A stretch of DNA of 64,000 bases from Adhaeretor mobilis (GCF_007741515.1 NZ_CP036263.1:1674001-1738000); one strand, 5' to 3'; shown: positions 26,713 through 36,510, numbered from the stretch's first letter. Notes: generated from the letters alone by a model not told the origin. Numbers and translations: made by a program.

Positions 26713-26911
26713 TACAGCTCGCTACGAAGGAGATGATTTCTGACCTTGACCCAGTTTACTACGAGCTAAGCAAATTGGCACTAGGCCTACCATATTCGAC
26801 AGACGAGCTGGTCCTTATCTCAACCTAGAGTGAGTGGTTGAATCGGATACTCTTACTTGACGCGATGGAAGTGATTCAATCCTCCCGCACATAGTTTTAC
26901 TTTAAATCCAC

Positions 26912-27071
26912 AAGCCACCGAAGGTCACGAGCGCGGCAGCTGGTACTACGCTGAACCCCACAGCGCTCAAGGCGGCCGCCTTTACACGACGGTTATGGCG
27001 ATCATGACGTTGGAGGTTTACTACCGGTACATGACGCTGTAACGCGAAGTGGCGCTGGAGGGAGAATAGGG
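26912..27071 (+). pseudogene. Degraded duplicate of the 3' end of the cyclase-repeat gene
   Basis: These 160 bases align without gaps to 25091-25250, differing at 16 positions (90% identical). Most changes are at third codon positions. One change turns a Tyr codon into TAA, cutting the frame before REVALE. The rest of the gene is missing. It looks like the end of a former tandem paralog, replaced or deleted when the 25348-26712 gene arrived. Confidence 0.85.
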
Positions 27072-27093
27072 TGGTAGCAGCCCGAAAAGAAAA

Positions 27094-27154
27094 GAGGATA
27101 AGCTCGGGCAACGATGTGAGGGCACAAATCGCTGGCAGTTCCGAGCTTATCCTC
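27094..27154. terminator. 14-bp perfect inverted repeat after the duplicated gene end
   Basis: Arms GAGGATAAGCTCGG (27094-27107) and CCGAGCTTATCCTC (27141-27154) are perfectly complementary with a 33-base loop. This may be a transcription end structure or a mobile-element remnant. No T-run follows. Confidence 0.55.
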
Positions 27155-27547
27155 AGGGATGACGACTGATCGAATCGCAATGACCGTGTGGACGGGGCAG
27201 TTGTTACACTGTTCGATGAGGGCGAAAGTCGCAATCGTCGATTTCTAGCAACCTAGGCGTTGGCAGCGCCGGGGGTAAGCAGGCTGCAACAAGGATACAA
27301 GCAGGGAGAGGTTTAAAGGGCACAAATAAAGAGGGAGAGGATCGGCTCACAGTTACGTGGGGCGACTCTCGGCGGCCTGGCGATCCCGCAGTGCGGGACC
27401 CATGGCTTTGCGTGCTCGGCCTCGCGGCCGGCTTGCCCTGAGCGAAAAGTCTAGTGTTCAACTAAGCGGGTTGAACTCTATTGAAACCTAGGTCGCGTTT
27501 TTGGGGGAGTCAAATGGAAAGTCTGAGAAAGTTGCGGTGTGATTTTC
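27155..27547. other. Intergenic stretch, no gene seen
   Basis: Together with 26713-26911 this makes a nearly gene-free kilobase. Short open frames here do not resemble proteins and no RNA gene is recognised. Confidence 0.5.
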
Positions 27548-27681
27548 TAACCACAGAGAGCACGAAGGACACGAAAATATCGGAGTATCAAGACTAGGAA
27601 GATGCAATTTCTCCACGTGACCTATCTGCAGTAGTGATTCATTTATTTCACTTTGTGCTCTTTGTGTACTTCGTGGTTTAT
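27548..27681. repeat. Paired inverted repeat with CCACAGAGAGCACGAAGG arms
   Basis: Left arm 27548-27577 and inverted right arm 27648-27681 (ending CTTCGTGGTTTA) are separated by about 70 bases. It resembles the GCGCAGAGACG pairs in design (purine-rich arm outside, no gene between) but the sequence differs. It lies at the 3' end of the enoyl-CoA hydratase gene. Confidence 0.75.
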
Positions 27682-27704
27682 GATCTTGCGGTTTGCTGAT
27701 TCGC

Positions 27705-28493
27705 CTACTTCCACTCCGGCGGGCGCCCTTCGCGTTGGGCGGCGATTCCCTCCGCTGCGGCTGCGGTGGTGCGGGCGGTGGCACTCAGCACAGCGGCCGC
27801 GGAAAGCTGCGTGGCGAGGGTCTCGCCGAGGGTTTCATTGATCAGTCGTTTGGTGAGTTGGATCGCTTCGGGGGCTCCTGCGGCGCACTCTTCGGCGAGT
27901 TGGTTCGCGCGGGCCCACGTTTGCTCGTCGTCGACCAACTCATGAAACAAGCCCAGGCGGTAAGCTTCGGTGGCGTCGATTGTCGCTGAAGTGAGTGCGA
28001 GCCTGGCAGCCTGGCCGGCGCCGAGTCGAAACCCAACCAGGGTGGATGCCATGCCGGCAATTCGTCCGTGGCGAGCATCATTCAAGCCGAACGTCGCGGA
28101 CTGTCCCGCCACCACGACATCTGCAGCCGCAGCAATGGCAGCACCGGCAGACAGGGCAGGGCCATTAACGGCAGCGATAATTGGTTTGGTAATCTCCAAC
28201 ATTCGCACCAGCAGTTCGCAGAAGACTTGCGCTTCCTCGCCCCAGCGCCTTGCATTCTCTGCTTCAGTTGCCGTGGAGGAAATGTCCTGCGAATGGTCGA
28301 GCCCACTGGAGAAAGTGTCGCCTGCGCCCGTAATTACGATAGCGCGAATGCTCTTGGTGTAATAAAGATCATCTAACGCTTCACTCAATTCACTGACCAT
28401 TGCGGGAGTGAGGAGATTTTGCTGCTCGGGTCGATTGAGGATAATCGTACCTGTCGGGCCCGCAGTTGAGAGTTTGAGAAAAGTGTCTTTCAT
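27705..28493 (-). CDS. Enoyl-CoA hydratase/isomerase family protein
   Basis: This crotonase-fold protein of 262 residues probably hydrates or isomerises an acyl-CoA. Family motifs: IILNRPEQQNLLTPAMV, AIVITGAGDTFSSGLDHS (oxyanion), PIIAAVNGPALSAGAAIAAA and ATFGLNDARHGRIAG. At the two usual catalytic glutamates Asp and Arg or Gly residues are seen, so the exact reaction is uncertain. I chose the ATG at 28493, preceded by GGAAA, over a TTG at 28505. It lies 12 bases after the AtuA-like gene, so the two form an operon, perhaps for degrading branched or isoprenoid acids. Confidence 0.85.
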   Translation of the reverse strand: MKDTFLKLSTAGPTGTIILNRPEQQNLLTPAMVSELSEALDDLYYTKSIRAIVITGAGDTFSSGLDHSQDISSTATEAENARRWGEEAQVFCELLVRMLEITKPIIAAVNGPALSAGAAIAAAADVVVAGQSATFGLNDARHGRIAGMASTLVGFRLGAGQAARLALTSATIDATEAYRLGLFHELVDDEQTWARANQLAEECAAGAPEAIQLTKRLINETLGETLATQLSAAAVLSATARTTAAAAEGIAAQREGRPPEWK

Positions 28494-28505
28494 GGTCGTT
28501 TCCAA

Positions 28506-29726
28506 TTAGTACCACTCGTTTGCTGGGCGCGTATCGACGGCAATATCCACTTGGTCTTTGGGCAAGCTCGTGGGCCAACGCTCGCAACGGGCTACCGGCG
28601 ATGGCGGGCCGCTTAGCCACCCGGCATCAGGTCCGAGTTGTGCGACAGCTTGTTCGATCATGAGGCAGCAAGCGTAGCATTCTTCGAAGGTCTGCGTTCG
28701 GTAGCGTAGTACCAGGCAGAGCTCGCCGAGCCTAGCCGTTTCGGAAACTCCAAGTGTTTGCAGTGTTTCTAGGAACTGCTCAGCAAGTTGCAAGTTGCTG
28801 AACTGGAGCAAGCTCGCAGCCTCGTAGCCAGTTGCGTAGGTGAGGTCCAATTGCCAATTGTCGTCAGGTTCTGAGCCTTGAAAACCCTTCAGGGCGGCCG
28901 TCCCTGGGCTAAGGGGCGACGCTGCGGCTGCTGTAAAACTACAGACAACGTCCGCTGCTCTTAATGTGGGGCGGTCGGCGATATCGGGCAGCCGGTTTGC
29001 TTCCAGGCTAATCGTGACATTTCCGTCGGCGTCCACACTCGTAGGAATTGCGGCAATGGACTGAGGTGACTGCAATGAGAACCTGTGCGGCAAGTGTTCG
29101 GCAAGAGTAGCGGCGGCTGCGGCACCGGCGAGTTTCTGGTAGTCGTCCCAATTCCAGTTGAAGCGGTGGACGGCAGCTGCCGCAACTGCTGAGCTGAGAT
29201 CGCAATTCCCTGCCACCACTACGCGGGCACCCTCAGCAAGAGCCACTTGAATGGGGCCGGCGCCAAGTTGCAAATCGGCTGCAAGTACATTGTTGCCTTC
29301 CGTGTCGAAGGGGGCTGCGGTAACGCGGTGGGTAAACTCCGCTCCACCAAAACGAAGTTGGTCGAGCATAGGTAGCAGGTTACTACCGCGCACGGCAGAC
29401 ACTAACAGTTCGTCACAGCCGGCTTCGGTCAGCACTTTTGCCGATGCTTCGACGCAGCCATAAGCGTTCCCCCACCCGGCATCGGCAAAGATTCGCAAGC
29501 CGGGCTCAAGGTAAAGAGTCTTTGCGACTTGTTTGAGATGAGTTGAGAACGCTTCATTGAAGCTCGGGTAGTGCACCTCAGGTGAGGTGGCCGAGCGATT
29601 GCCGCACGGCAGCGTCAACGGCCGCCGATAGCGCAACTGCAGCAAGTCGAGCCCCGCGGCAGATATGAACTCCTCAAGCCCGTTGATTGGGGCATTTAGT
29701 GATGCTTCGACGGTGGCGAATCGCAT
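28506..29726 (-). CDS. AtuA-like protein (DUF1446, acyclic terpene utilisation family)
   Basis: The 406-residue protein shows the AtuA pattern: LDLLQLRYRRPLTLPC near residue 30, LRIFADAGWGNAYGCVEA (family: I-NAGG-NP), and ARVVVAGNCDLSSAVAAAAV followed by FNWNWDDYQKLAGAAAA (family: GR-ADPS, GW-WDD). AtuA proteins occur in citronellol/geraniol and leucine-isovalerate pathways of Pseudomonas, but their exact reaction is not established. The adjacent enoyl-CoA hydratase supports a CoA-based catabolic role. The C-terminal 100 residues (AtuA-ferredoxin-like region) are also present. Stop TAA is followed directly by the next gene's Shine-Dalgarno. Confidence 0.75.
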   Translation of the reverse strand: MRFATVEASLNAPINGLEEFISAAGLDLLQLRYRRPLTLPCGNRSATSPEVHYPSFNEAFSTHLKQVAKTLYLEPGLRIFADAGWGNAYGCVEASAKVLTEAGCDELLVSAVRGSNLLPMLDQLRFGGAEFTHRVTAAPFDTEGNNVLAADLQLGAGPIQVALAEGARVVVAGNCDLSSAVAAAAVHRFNWNWDDYQKLAGAAAAATLAEHLPHRFSLQSPQSIAAIPTSVDADGNVTISLEANRLPDIADRPTLRAADVVCSFTAAAASPLSPGTAALKGFQGSEPDDNWQLDLTYATGYEAASLLQFSNLQLAEQFLETLQTLGVSETARLGELCLVLRYRTQTFEECYACCLMIEQAVAQLGPDAGWLSGPPSPVARCERWPTSLPKDQVDIAVDTRPANEWY

Positions 29727-29838
29727 TGCTTAGCTCAGGTAAAAAAATTTTCAACAAGGTCATCTTACCAAAAGTGGGCTAATTGGAAGTCTCACGCGGA
29801 GGCTCGACGAACGCAGAGTTGCATTGGAGGTAATAGTT

Positions 29839-29965
29839 GGCCACGGATTGCACGGATATTTACAAGAGCTAACGCAAGAAATCGAGCGAAGACTGAAGAG
29901 ACCACTCTGTCCCGTGAGTTCACTTCTGTTTCAAAGTAAACCGTATCGTCCGTGCAATCCGTGGC
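29839..29965. repeat. Paired inverted repeat with CCACGGATTGCACGGAT arms
   Basis: Left arm 29839-29857 and inverted right arm 29945-29965 (CGTGCAATCCGTGGC) lie 87 bases apart between divergent genes. This is a third arm family with the same design as the pairs at 4955 and 27548. The rest of the 29727-30196 gap shows no gene and should contain the rpoD promoter. Confidence 0.75.
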
Positions 29966-30196
29966 ACTTCTGCCGTGGTTTGGGTGGCAATAAGGCTACG
30001 TGGGGGTTCTGCGTTGTTGCGAGAACTCAACGCAAACTTGTTACTGGGCGGGCAGGCCAGAGGCTTGGTTTGGGTGTAAGTCGTTTTGTAGGAATGGGTT
30101 ACGGCAATCTTGGCGGGTTGGCTTTTCGCACCGGCACAGCGACTGCAAAAGGAGAGAGCGTACCCATCGATCGCACCCTGCCGAGAGGAAGCCGCC

Positions 30197-31759
30197 GTGC
30201 CACGTCAATCTACTACCAAAGATCCATCCAAGAAAAATGGCAAGAATGGACACAACGGTAAGGGTACTGTCGCCTCTGCCTCAAACGGGAAATCTGCAAC
30301 AGACTTGCCTGCTACTAACGGCTCGACCGAAGTTCCTGAGCCATCAACCGGTTCTACCACTGCGATTGACGACCCCGTACGCATGTACCTGATGCAGATG
30401 GGCGAGATTCCGATGTTCAGCCGGGAGGATGAGGTCTCAGCGGCAAAGCAAATTGAAGCGACCCGCCAGAAGTTCCGTCGGACCATGCTGTGCAATGATT
30501 ACATGCTCCACGGCGCTGCCGAGCTGCTCCAGAAAGTCGCCAATGGCGAACTGCGGCTCGATCGTACGATTGAAATCTCTGTGACCAACACGGCTGAGAA
30601 GAAACGCATTCTGAAGCGGATTGGCCCCAACCTACAAACCATTCGCGAGTTGTTAGCACAGAATCAAACCGATTACCGTCTTGCTTTGAGCACGAGCAAG
30701 CCTGACAGTGCAAAGCACGACGCTTGGCGACGGATGGTTGTGCGTCGTAATAAGGTGATCCGTCTGGTTGAAGAGCTCAACCTCCGTATCCAGAAGCTGC
30801 TCCCCATCATGGAGCAACTTCACGAAGTCGCCCGACGTATGTCCACCGTGAAGAAGCACCTTGCCGATCCCGAACGCTGCCTGTTGAAGGACAATGAGCA
30901 CGAGCTGCAGGAGGAACTCCGATACCTCATGCGAATTACGCTGGAAACCCCAGCGACACTTGGTCGGTTGGTGCGGCGCACTCTTCAAAGGAAGCGAGCC
31001 TATGATCTGGCCAAGCGGAACCTCTCGGCTGCGAACCTGCGATTAGTCGTCTCTATTGCTAAACGTTATCGCAATCGGGGAATGAGCTTCCTGGACCTCA
31101 TTCAAGAGGGCAATACGGGCCTCATGCGAGCGGTTGATAAGTTCGAGCATGCTCGCGGGTACAAGTTCAGCACCTACGCAACCTGGTGGATTCGTCAGGC
31201 AATCACCCGGGCAATTGCTGACCAAAGCCGTACGATCCGCTTGCCGGTTCACATGATAGACACGATGAGCAAGATTCGCACAGTCAGCAGCGAATTCGTA
31301 CAATCCCACGGCCGCGAGCCCAACCCAGAAGAAATCGCAGAGATTGCCGGAATGTCGGTCGAAGATGCTCGTTGCGTTCACAAAATGACTCGACAACCGC
31401 TTTCGCTCGACCAACCTGTCGGTGATCACGAGGACAATTTCTTTGGGGAGTTCCTCGAAGAGAATCGAGAAGAGGATCCGCTCTACGATACAAATCTGGA
31501 AGCACTCAAGGAGCGACTTGAAGAGGTCATGGAAGAGCTGACCTACCGAGAACGAGAAATCTTGCGACTTCGCTACGGCTTGGCCGACGGATACACCTAC
31601 ACGCTGGAAGAGGTCGGCAAGATTTTTTCTGTGACTAGAGAACGGGTTCGTCAGATCGAGTCAAAGGCCGTGCGTAAATTACAATCGCCGTATCGATCGC
31701 GTGCATTAGCCGGATTCCTCGACGGAGCGGAAGAGTCGTTGCCTGCTGATGTGCAGTAA
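30197..31759 (+). CDS. rpoD: Primary RNA polymerase sigma factor (RpoD/SigA)
   Basis: Directs RNA polymerase to housekeeping promoters. All regions are present: 1.2 ([20 protein letters not shown]), 2.1-2.4 ([40 protein letters not shown]), 3 ([20 protein letters not shown]) and 4.2 ([20 protein letters not shown]). The frame is open to 30110, but the GTG at 30197, with AGAGGAA at 30184-30190, gives a plausible 520-residue protein. Its first 50 residues are Lys/Asn/Gly/Ser/Thr-rich. Region 1.1 is replaced by this short low-complexity stretch. Confidence 0.95.
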   Translation: MPRQSTTKDPSKKNGKNGHNGKGTVASASNGKSATDLPATNGSTEVPEPSTGSTTAIDDPVRMYLMQMGEIPMFSREDEVSAAKQIEATRQKFRRTMLCNDYMLHGAAELLQKVANGELRLDRTIEISVTNTAEKKRILKRIGPNLQTIRELLAQNQTDYRLALSTSKPDSAKHDAWRRMVVRRNKVIRLVEELNLRIQKLLPIMEQLHEVARRMSTVKKHLADPERCLLKDNEHELQEELRYLMRITLETPATLGRLVRRTLQRKRAYDLAKRNLSAANLRLVVSIAKRYRNRGMSFLDLIQEGNTGLMRAVDKFEHARGYKFSTYATWWIRQAITRAIADQSRTIRLPVHMIDTMSKIRTVSSEFVQSHGREPNPEEIAEIAGMSVEDARCVHKMTRQPLSLDQPVGDHEDNFFGEFLEENREEDPLYDTNLEALKERLEEVMEELTYREREILRLRYGLADGYTYTLEEVGKIFSVTRERVRQIESKAVRKLQSPYRSRALAGFLDGAEESLPADVQ

Positions 31760-31881
31760 AAGTGTTGGGGAGCCCTATCACTTCAGGCACATCACGTTAG
31801 CTGTCAAGCTTGCTCGCCGTGGGGACTGAAACGCGGAGCAAGGTCAGCGCCGAAATGGTTGGAATTGAATCCATTGTTAGA

Positions 31882-32838
31882 TTAGTGCGAACTGAAGCTG
31901 GCGATCTCCAGCCGCACGAGTTCCTCGGCCACTATGCCGGCCGACTCGGGCCGGCGTAGGGGGTCTTTCGCCAAGAGGCGGTGCACCAGCGATGCCACCG
32001 CCTTGGGCGTTTCGCTTTGTCGCTCACGAATGCAAACCGGCTTCGTCTCGCGGTGCATGCGAATGAGTGACTCAGCATCGGCTGCTTTATGGGGCAGCAC
32101 GCCAGAAAGCATTTCGTAAAGCATGACGCCAAGACCATACAGGTCGGCCCTCAGGTCACAGGAGAGACTCGATGCGACCACTTCGGGGGCAATATAGTTT
32201 AGCGTGCCGAACACAGGTTGAGTCGCCCAGTGTTTGGCTTCTCGCGGAGAGTGGACAAAACCGAAGTCGATGAGCGTGGCGTGACCATCGGGGGCGAGCA
32301 TCACGTTGGCCGGCTTTACATCGCCGTGGACCATGCCCGTCTTGTCGTGCAGGGCTTCGAGAGCTTCGGCCACCTGGCGGACGATCCACAATGTGACCGA
32401 TAGTGGCAAGCGTCGTTCGCGCTGAAGAACCGCTGCTAACGATTCGCCTTCCAGACGTGGACTCACCACGTAGAACGGTGGTTGCTGCACTCCACAAGAA
32501 AGCACTGGTAGCAGATTCGGATGCGTGGCGCGCCGACCGACCCATGCGCTGCGGCGTTGCATTTCAATCGCGCCCGCATGCCTCCACCACTCTTTGCGAA
32601 GTACCTTCACGGCGTAGGCCGCCGGTTGCTCGGCTGGCGAGTCGGCCGGGCGAGCGAGGTATACCCTGGCCAATTCGCCTTCGTGGAGTAAGCGAACTAG
32701 TTGCCAGGGGCCAATACGTCCAATTGCTTTGTTGCGAGCGCCTTGGTTGAGGCTGGACTTGGTACTGGTGGCCGAGGCGGTTGCTTCGGACAGTGACGCA
32801 CGGTTGGTGCGATCGGCAGTGGGCTCGAGTGTGGCCAT
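31882..32838 (-). CDS. Serine/threonine protein kinase, single domain
   Basis: 318 residues, no transmembrane helix. The kinase motifs run in order: glycine-loop region LLHEGELARVYLA (unusually lacking GxGxxG), YAVKVLRKEWW with the VAVK-like Lys, HGDVKPANVM as the catalytic loop (Gly in place of the Arg of HRD), LIDFGFV, GTLNYIAPEVV, and DLYGLGVMLYEMLSG. All catalytic residues are present, so it is likely active, but regulated without activation-loop phosphorylation, as expected for non-RD kinases. It belongs to the PknB-like class common in Planctomycetes. The first 35 residues are Ser/Thr/Ala-rich. Substrate unknown. Confidence 0.85.
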   Translation of the reverse strand: MATLEPTADRTNRASLSEATASATSTKSSLNQGARNKAIGRIGPWQLVRLLHEGELARVYLARPADSPAEQPAAYAVKVLRKEWWRHAGAIEMQRRSAWVGRRATHPNLLPVLSCGVQQPPFYVVSPRLEGESLAAVLQRERRLPLSVTLWIVRQVAEALEALHDKTGMVHGDVKPANVMLAPDGHATLIDFGFVHSPREAKHWATQPVFGTLNYIAPEVVASSLSCDLRADLYGLGVMLYEMLSGVLPHKAADAESLIRMHRETKPVCIRERQSETPKAVASLVHRLLAKDPLRRPESAGIVAEELVRLEIASFSSH

Positions 32839-33254
32839 GCAGTGCTATCGTTGAGTTTTCTGGATCGAAGAGGAGCCGCGCCAGCAGCGGGAACAGCCGG
32901 CGGTTCAACTAGAGCATCGGCCGGTCCCGTACCATTTCTCAAAGCCACGTGGGAAGAAAAGTACGCGGATATCCGCAATCTGCTAGCACACGTGGAAAGC
33001 TGCAACGGCCACGACGTCTTTGCCTTGATGAGGAAGCATTCTCTCGGGCAAGCACCGCTCTCCGCTAGTTCTTGCAATCCGGTTCAGCACCTCGAATCGG
33101 ATGTCTTTCTCGCACATTTCTGGTTGTTAATTCATCTTTCCTCGTTGACAGCTCGGAAGGAGACCCGATAATCGCTGCTGGTCAGTTGAGAGTGAGTCTC
33201 ACTAGCAAATGCCCTCCTCCCAGTCCTTGGCATCAGAACACAGAGCCCAAAGCC
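32839..33254. other. Leader region upstream of the DUF1559 gene
   Basis: 416 bases between divergent genes. Open frames on the plus strand here lack family signals, and no start has a good ribosome site. The candidate promoter at 33145-33172 is its only supported content. Confidence 0.4.
33145..33172 (+). promoter_or_regulatory. Candidate sigma-70 promoter for the DUF1559 gene
   Basis: TTGACA (33145-33150), 16-bp spacer, GATAAT (33167-33172). It lies about 80 bases upstream of the ATG at 33255 and is oriented correctly. Confidence 0.5.
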
Positions 33255-34304
33255 ATGCGAAAGAGCGTTAAATACCTCGGTCAGATCAAAAAGCACAGCG
33301 CATTTACGCTCGTTGAGCTGTTGGTGGTGATCGCCATCATCGGCGTGTTGGTCGGCCTACTTCTTCCCGCGGTGCAAGCTGCCCGCGAGGCGGCACGACG
33401 TATGAGCTGCTCCAACAATATCCGCCAGCTGGCTCTCGCAATGCACAACTACGAGTCGGCCAACGGCAAATTCCCGCCGAGCCTGTTCATTGGCAAGAAT
33501 CAATATCGCTGGAGCGCGCTCGCTCGGGTGATGCCCTACATGGAGCAAGGCAACTTTGCTAGCAGCGCCGATTTCAATCAGGACTATCACGATGTCTTTC
33601 TGGATGGCGTGCTGCTCAAGTCGAAACGTATGGATATGTTGGTTTGCTCCTCGGAGGAGAAAGACGAGCAGCGTTTTGCGAGCGATGGCAGCCCCAGTGA
33701 CTATCTCACGAACTACAGCGTGAATTGCGGAGTGTGGAAAGTGTGGGACCCAGCCAGTCGCGAAGGTGGCGATGGAGCCTTCTTCCCCAATTCGGGTACC
33801 AGCGCTCGCATGGTATCCGACGGGATGAGCAACACGCTCATGCTGGCGGAAGTGAAGGGATGGACACCCTATCTACGCGACGGTAAGGGGGCCGACGCGA
33901 CTGTACCTAGCGACCCAGCAAGCATCAGCGGCCTGGGAGGGGACTTCAAGACAAACTCAGGGCACACCGAGTGGATTGACGGCCGTGCTCACCAAAGCGG
34001 CTTCACAGCGACCTTCCCACCCAACACCACAGTGCTCCACGAAAAGGACGGCGTTCAATATGATGTCGACTTCACCAGCTGGCGTGTACGCGGTTGGGAC
34101 CCGGCCGACCCAGCTGCATTCCTAGCGGAGACTGACGTGACCTACGCGGCTGTGACTTCACGCAGCTATCACTCAGGCAACTCCGTGAATGTGGCCATGA
34201 TGGATGGCTCGGTGAAGAGCGTCAACGGCGACATTGACCTACTTGTGTGGCGCGCGTCGGCTACGCGCGATGGCGGTGAAGTCACGACACTGGATAACGA
34301 CTGA
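33255..34304 (+). CDS. DUF1559 protein with type IV pilin-like N terminus
   Basis: The true start is the ATG at 33255 ([20 protein letters not shown]). The frame extends upstream but without family sequence. A prepilin-type segment ([20 protein letters not shown], about residues 17-36) shows the processing site before Phe and the Glu at mature position 5. DUF1559 motifs follow: [35 protein letters not shown], and near the end [19 protein letters not shown]. Planctomycetes carry many paralogs, probably pseudopilin-like envelope proteins assembled by a type II-like machine. Length 349 residues. Confidence 0.9.
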   Translation: MRKSVKYLGQIKKHSAFTLVELLVVIAIIGVLVGLLLPAVQAAREAARRMSCSNNIRQLALAMHNYESANGKFPPSLFIGKNQYRWSALARVMPYMEQGNFASSADFNQDYHDVFLDGVLLKSKRMDMLVCSSEEKDEQRFASDGSPSDYLTNYSVNCGVWKVWDPASREGGDGAFFPNSGTSARMVSDGMSNTLMLAEVKGWTPYLRDGKGADATVPSDPASISGLGGDFKTNSGHTEWIDGRAHQSGFTATFPPNTTVLHEKDGVQYDVDFTSWRVRGWDPADPAAFLAETDVTYAAVTSRSYHSGNSVNVAMMDGSVKSVNGDIDLLVWRASATRDGGEVTTLDND

Positions 34305-34311
34305 GCGGACC

Positions 34312-35628
34312 CTACCTAAACCGCAGCAGTGCGTATTTCTTCTTCCCGCTCCGCAGCACCACGGTCGTTTCGCTCGCTAGGTCCGCGTTTGTGACGGTTT
34401 GCTCCAGCCCTGCCACGCGACGGTTGTTAATGTAGGCTCCGCCCTGCTGGACGGTGCGGCGAGCTTCGCTCTTACTCTTGGCTAAACCTGCTTCAACCAG
34501 GGCATCTACGATGGCCAGCCCATCTCCGCCTAGTTTATCCGTGGACAACTCCTTGCTCGGTACTTCGGAGAAAATCTGGCCCAGTTGCTCGTCATTCAAG
34601 TCGGCAATCTCGGCACCGAAGAAAATACTCGTGGCCTGCTCAGCGACTTCTAGGCCATCTTGGCCGTGTACGAGCAGAGTAAGCTGTTCGGCCAACTGTT
34701 TCTGAGCCATGCGTTTTTCTGGATGGGCCGTCTGCACGGTTTCGATGTCTTCGATTTGCTCACGTGAAAGATCGGTGAGCATTCGCAAACATTTCGAGGC
34801 GTCCGCATCGTCGACGTTCACCCAGTACTGAAAGAATTGGTACGGACTCGTGCGCAACGGATCGAGCCACACCGCGCCCGATTCTGTCTTGCCCATCTTC
34901 GTGCCATCGCTCTTGGTAAGCAGCGGCCACGTAAGACCGAACAATTGAGGCCGTCCCATGCGGCGAGCCAAGTCGATCCCTGCGGTAATATTTCCCCATT
35001 GGTCGCTGCCGCCAGCTTGCAATTCGCAGCCGTGCTCGTCGTTCAGGTGAACAAAGTCGTAGGCTTGCAGGAGCATGTAGCTGAATTCGGTGTAGCTCAT
35101 GCCGCTGGCATCGTCGGAAGCAGTTGCCGATTTATCGGGTCCGTCACTTCGACCTAGGCGGCTCTTTACGGAGTCCTTCGCGAGCATCACATTTACGGGG
35201 AAGTTCTTGCCGACGTCGCGAAGAAACTCTAGGTAGGTCCACGAGCCGGTCCAGTCGAAGTTGTTTGCCAGCACAGCCCCGTTATCGTTTGCATCGAAGT
35301 CGAGAAACTTACGCATCTGCTGACCGATGCCCTCGACGTTTTTCTGAAGTTCATCCTTGCTGAGTAGATTACGCTCGGCGCTCTTACCACTTGGGTCGCC
35401 GATCATGCCTGTCGCACCACCGACCACAGCAATCGGCTTGTGCCCGGCTTGCTGGAAACGCCGCAGCACCACGAGTCCCATCAGACTACCGACATGCAGA
35501 CTATCGGCCGTGGGGTCGAATCCTGCGTAGACGGTACGTGGCTTCTCATCGAGCCAAGCTGCAATGCCAGCGTCGTTGGTGGTTTGGTGAACGAGGCCGC
35601 GCCACTGGAGATCTTCGTAGAAAGACAT
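34312..35628 (-). CDS. tyrS: Tyrosyl-tRNA synthetase
   Basis: Charges tRNA-Tyr. 438 residues, class I. The HIGH-type motif is DSLHVGSLMGL (about 44-54), the tyrosine-binding segments are EFSYMLLQAYDF and GSDQWGNI, and the KMSKS-type motif is SDGTKMGKT. The C-terminal S4-like domain (KSEARRTVQQGGAYINNRRV) binds RNA. It is convergent with the DUF1559 gene with only 7 bases between stops. Confidence 0.97.
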   Translation of the reverse strand: MSFYEDLQWRGLVHQTTNDAGIAAWLDEKPRTVYAGFDPTADSLHVGSLMGLVVLRRFQQAGHKPIAVVGGATGMIGDPSGKSAERNLLSKDELQKNVEGIGQQMRKFLDFDANDNGAVLANNFDWTGSWTYLEFLRDVGKNFPVNVMLAKDSVKSRLGRSDGPDKSATASDDASGMSYTEFSYMLLQAYDFVHLNDEHGCELQAGGSDQWGNITAGIDLARRMGRPQLFGLTWPLLTKSDGTKMGKTESGAVWLDPLRTSPYQFFQYWVNVDDADASKCLRMLTDLSREQIEDIETVQTAHPEKRMAQKQLAEQLTLLVHGQDGLEVAEQATSIFFGAEIADLNDEQLGQIFSEVPSKELSTDKLGGDGLAIVDALVEAGLAKSKSEARRTVQQGGAYINNRRVAGLEQTVTNADLASETTVVLRSGKKKYALLRFR

Positions 35629-35757
35629 TTTGCAAAAGGGAAAGAGGAATGTGGGATTGGTGATTGTGCAATGATAGTGGGGAACAGCCCCAGAGAGTAT
35701 GCGGAAAAATGTAGCCCGCGAGCTACGCCTCGCATGAAGGCATAAAGGCGGAAGAAC

Positions 35758-36510
35758 TTACCGCCACATATCGTCCCCCGCGAAGGGATTCACACCACCA
35801 GTCTTGGTCTTGGGGGCAATTTTCAAGATTTGCTCGGCGAGTCGCAGATCGCCCTTTGTGGTAATCTTGATGTTTGTGGCCGCGGATTTCACAAGCGTGA
35901 CCGGCTCGCCCAAGCGTTCGACCAGTTGAGCATCGTCAGTGGCCGATTCATCACCGCGCTGCGAATAGGCTTGTTCGATGAGCTCACGACGAAACACCTG
36001 CGGCGTCTGCGCTTCCCACAAGCCGCTGCGATCAACGGTTTCGGCCACGCTAGTTTCAGTCCCACTGGTGCTGGCCTTAGCACGCTTTAGCGTGCCTGCA
36101 ATAGGAGCGGCCAGCAACGCTGCCCCCGACTTCTCTGCGGCGGCAAATACGGCGTCTAGCTGCTTTTCAGTCACACATGGGCGGGCCGCGTCGTGAACGG
36201 CCACAGTATCGATTTCGTCGGATAGTTTTCCGAGCGCATTGGCAATCGAGTCGCTACGCTCTTTGCCACCGGTGCAAACTTCGATACCCAGAATCGCTAG
36301 ATTCGCACCGAACTTGCGTTTGAACTCTTCCTGGTCTTCCTCGGCCACCACGACGATCACCTGCTTCACGTCTTTTCGAGCGAGAAATTTCTCCGCCGAA
36401 TGCAACCAAACGGCCCGTCCGGCAAGCATGGCGAACGGTTTCTTGTAGTTCTTGTCGCCAAATCGGCGGCTTGCGCCGGCGGCAGGTAAGATTACGGCAA
36501 TATTGCTCAT
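35758..36510 (-). CDS. ispD: 2-C-methyl-D-erythritol 4-phosphate cytidylyltransferase
   Basis: Third step of the MEP isoprenoid pathway: CTP plus MEP gives CDP-methylerythritol. Motifs: VILPAAGASRRFGDKNYKKP at the N terminus (CTP-binding glycines, Lys), then ERSDSIANAL, VAVHDAARPCV, and TDDAQLVERLGEPVTLV. The family's PQ-F motif is present as AQTPQVFRREL. Length 250 is slightly above the usual 230, from a C-terminal extension (KTKTGGVNPFAGDDMWR). It follows tyrS on the same strand but is separated from it by 130 bases. Confidence 0.93.
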   Translation of the reverse strand: MSNIAVILPAAGASRRFGDKNYKKPFAMLAGRAVWLHSAEKFLARKDVKQVIVVVAEEDQEEFKRKFGANLAILGIEVCTGGKERSDSIANALGKLSDEIDTVAVHDAARPCVTEKQLDAVFAAAEKSGAALLAAPIAGTLKRAKASTSGTETSVAETVDRSGLWEAQTPQVFRRELIEQAYSQRGDESATDDAQLVERLGEPVTLVKSAATNIKITTKGDLRLAEQILKIAPKTKTGGVNPFAGDDMWR

